Of a stretch of DNA of 63,968 nucleotides, positions 62,210 through 63,968 are shown piece by piece (position 1 is the stretch's first letter; every line of letters starts with the position of its first letter). The stretch is from an uncultured Lachnospiraceae bacterium. GTDB taxonomy: Bacteria > Bacillota > Clostridia > Lachnospirales > Lachnospiraceae. The stretch spans positions 1 to 63,968 of the forward strand of contig CAOKWI010000020.1 in NCBI GenBank assembly GCA_948473115.1, in the 5' to 3' direction. Under the pieces are notes generated by a model. That model ran no database searches. It was not told where the DNA came from and was given only the letters and a program-made list of their open reading frames with translations. The translations under genes were made by a program, and so were the position numbers.

Positions 62210-62886
62210 ATGAATAAATGGGACAGTCCTGCTTTTATTGAGCAGATGCAGCTTGACAATAGTCAATAACCCCGCTGCAAGCAACGGGGCATGGAGCTTG
62301 AACGCCCCAAGGGCAATGCGTCCATAGGACGCTATGGTATTGACCCTCGCGGCATCCGCCAACTGTCCGTGCAAGCACCGGCACAAAGTCAGCTACGCTG
62401 ACTTGGCTCATTGCTTGCGGGAATAAATCGGTCCTCGAAATCGGTGTGGGCACTGGTAGATTGGCTGTTCGTGTAGCTCCTTTGTGCAGAACATTTCACG
62501 GCGTGGATATTTCCTCTAAAACCATTGAACGTGCCGCAGAAAACCTTGCTGATTTTGAGAATGTCAGCTTGACTTGCGCTGATTTCTTAACTTGCAGTTT
62601 CGACCGTACTTTTGATGTGATCTATTCCTCTCTGTCTTTTATGCATATTGAGGATAAGCAGAAAGCCGTGAATAGAATTGCCGAGCTGCTGAATGCCGCA
62701 GGTAGATTCGTTCTTTCGATTGATAAGAATCCAAGTGAGTTTATTGACACAGGTATCCGAAAAGTAAAAATCTATCCCGATACCGCAGAAATAATAACCG
62801 AATGTATCGAAAATGCAGGTCTCTCACTTTTGAAGCAATTTGACACAGAGTTTGCAACGATATTTGTTGCACGAAAAGATGGGTAA
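62210..62886 (+). pseudogene. SAM methyltransferase gene split by a structured repeat
   Basis: The ATG at 62210 directly follows the previous stop and gives MNKWDSPAFIEQMQLDNSQ before ending in the repeat. After the repeat, 62428-62886 continues in another frame with SVLEIGVGTGRLAVRVAPL (motif I), FHGVDISS, DVIYSSLSFMHIED and a normal end. The methyltransferase of about 215 residues is therefore broken by about 165 bp. A restart at GTG 62446 would lack half of motif I. Confidence 0.8.
62262..62426 (+). repeat. dispersed structured repeat, family 2 (copy 2, longer)
   Basis: About 165 bp from GTCAATAACCCCGCTGCAAG to GCTTGCGGGAATAA. The left part has CCCCG-CTGCAAGCAA-CGGGG, then GCGTCC-ATAG-GGACGC; TATTGACC/GTCAATA pair across it. 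The right 90 bp match the copy at 1450 with compensating changes in the AGTCAGC/GCTGACT hairpin. It splits a methyltransferase gene. Confidence 0.82.
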
Positions 62887-62890
62887 AACA

Positions 62891-63968
62891 ATGGACTATA
62901 AAAATGGTAAATGGGTAGATCAAATTCTTTCACAAAGGCGTGAAGACGGTCTATGGGGTAATTTTCACACTCTTAGCTGCCCTGTTCCGGGTAGAAATTA
63001 TACAACAGAACAAGCAATACGAAGGCTCTATTATCTTGGATATACAGCTGAAGATGAAGTTATTCATCCTGTTCTTAAACGCATGGAACAATGTATCAAA
63101 GGTGAGCTTGACATTGATAGTTACTCGGAAAAGAAACACGATTGGGTTTTCTTTGAAAAGCTCATGTTGGCAGCTTGGTTGCGAATCTTTGAGCCGCAAA
63201 ATGAAATAGCTCTTGAAGTGGCATACCAATGGGCACAAATCGTTGAAAAAGCGTTTGCCGGTGGTAGTTACAGCGTAGCTGATGATATTGCGGCGTTTAC
63301 AGAGTGGAAAGGACGAAAACCCAAGAGTGGATTTGAAACCGGGTTTGGTATGTTCTATCATGCTGCGTTGCTTCCGGGGGTATTATCACACAAAACAGAA
63401 GATTTGTTTTTGGATTATTACTTATCGAAACCGGATGGGATGTACTACATTTATGACAAGCCGCTAAATCAACTTCCAGAAACATTTGCCTCACGAAAGT
63501 CAAGTTGTTATATCGCTGCCATAGAAGTATTGTCTCGTTACGATCTGGCAAAAGAAAAACTGACTTTCGTTATGGATTGGCTCAATGCCAACCGCAACGA
63601 AAATGGACAATGGGACTTTGGAGAAAAGGCAAAAGACGGAGTATATTTTCCGTTGTCAGACCGTTGGGATAAGACAACAAGAATCGCAGACAGTACATAT
63701 CGGATAAGCAAGCTTTTCGGTCTGCCGTGTTACTGTGGTCATGATTGTTCAAAGTGTGTTACTTATATTGCAACGCAAACCAATAACGATGACCTGCGCA
63801 GACAGGCTCAAAGTTTTTATAAAGAGACATTTGAATTTGATATTCCTCTTGAAAAATTCTATTGCGACGGCGGTAGATCGAAGAACGTGTTTGAACTTTG
63901 TATGGAATGTCCCTTCAAAAAGTGTTGCATTGAACGAGGTATAGACGCTTGTGGTCAATGCTCGGAAT
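62891..63968 (+). CDS. alpha/alpha-toroid protein fused to DUF3795, truncated by the window
   Basis: An open frame of 359 codons continues past the right edge. Residues of about 10-270 are helical repeats with the prenyltransferase/squalene-cyclase-like toroid pattern (QRREDGLWGNFHTLSCPVPG near the start, WLNANRNENGQWDFG near 240). From about 280 a cysteine-rich zinc domain matches DUF3795: GLPCYCGHDCSKCVTYIATQ, FYCDGGRSKNVFELCMEC and FKKCCIERGIDACGQCSE. It starts 4 bp after the broken methyltransferase gene. The function is unknown. Confidence 0.75.
   Translation, partial: MDYKNGKWVDQILSQRREDGLWGNFHTLSCPVPGRNYTTEQAIRRLYYLGYTAEDEVIHPVLKRMEQCIKGELDIDSYSEKKHDWVFFEKLMLAAWLRIFEPQNEIALEVAYQWAQIVEKAFAGGSYSVADDIAAFTEWKGRKPKSGFETGFGMFYHAALLPGVLSHKTEDLFLDYYLSKPDGMYYIYDKPLNQLPETFASRKSSCYIAAIEVLSRYDLAKEKLTFVMDWLNANRNENGQWDFGEKAKDGVYFPLSDRWDKTTRIADSTYRISKLFGLPCYCGHDCSKCVTYIATQTNNDDLRRQAQSFYKETFEFDIPLEKFYCDGGRSKNVFELCMECPFKKCCIERGIDACGQCSE

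Overview
The window looks like the chromosome of an anaerobic gut Firmicute of the Lachnospiraceae (Clostridium cluster XIVa) type. I infer this from gene content and order, because no 16S gene is present. The supporting signs are the tsaE-tsaB-rimI block, an RF2 gene with a programmed frameshift, an FMN-riboswitch-controlled ECF riboflavin transporter, several small families typical of that group (DUF975, YcxB, YccF), pectin-degradation genes, and a moderately GC-rich backbone.

Layout. 1-9 kb, all minus strand: a tRNA-Ser(UGA) cut by the left edge, a YccF protein, a CE12 rhamnogalacturonan acetylesterase, ispD, tsaD, rnz, rimI, tsaB and tsaE. The tsa genes together make tRNA t6A. 8.5-18.4 kb: a MacB-type ABC efflux operon, ribU with its FMN riboswitch, and a heterodimeric ABC exporter next to a MarR regulator with two perfect operators. 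18.5-32.8 kb: tex, three small + strand membrane or zinc proteins, prfB (+1 frameshift), secA, a frameshifted repeat-bearing lipoprotein gene, two metallophosphoesterases, a pectinesterase and a GNAT enzyme. 33-38.8 kb: a three-gene + strand operon of polytopic envelope proteins (GT-C type) facing a HerA-like ATPase. 39.3-46.4 kb: glutamate synthase gltB and gltD, pushed apart by about 1 kb of tandem and inverted repeats. 46.9-51.4 kb: a LacI regulator, a large lipoprotein and a tocopherol-cyclase-like protein. 51.4-64 kb: an AT-richer, decayed accessory stretch with an integrase tail, an ISAs1 fragment, and broken MATE, MerR, MocR, HEPN, HAD, M24 and methyltransferase genes. Among them are an intact ABC permease, an intact methyltransferase, a possible ADP-ribosyltransferase-fold protein, and a DUF3795 fusion running off the right edge.

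The strongest unexplained signal is a set of short palindromic elements of about 145-190 bp, of at least five sequence types. Two 165-bp copies (5370-5534 and 57765-57929) share a nearly identical core of about 57 bp, but their 54-bp arms differ and each copy is complementary within itself. One copy sits nested inside another repeat. A GTAAC...GTTAC element has inserted into codon 3 of a MerR gene with an exact 8-bp target duplication. A third family disrupts a methyltransferase gene and supplies the stop codon of ispD. Two more palindromes lie between gltB and gltD. Together these suggest small non-autonomous mobile elements that keep a folded shape while their sequence drifts.
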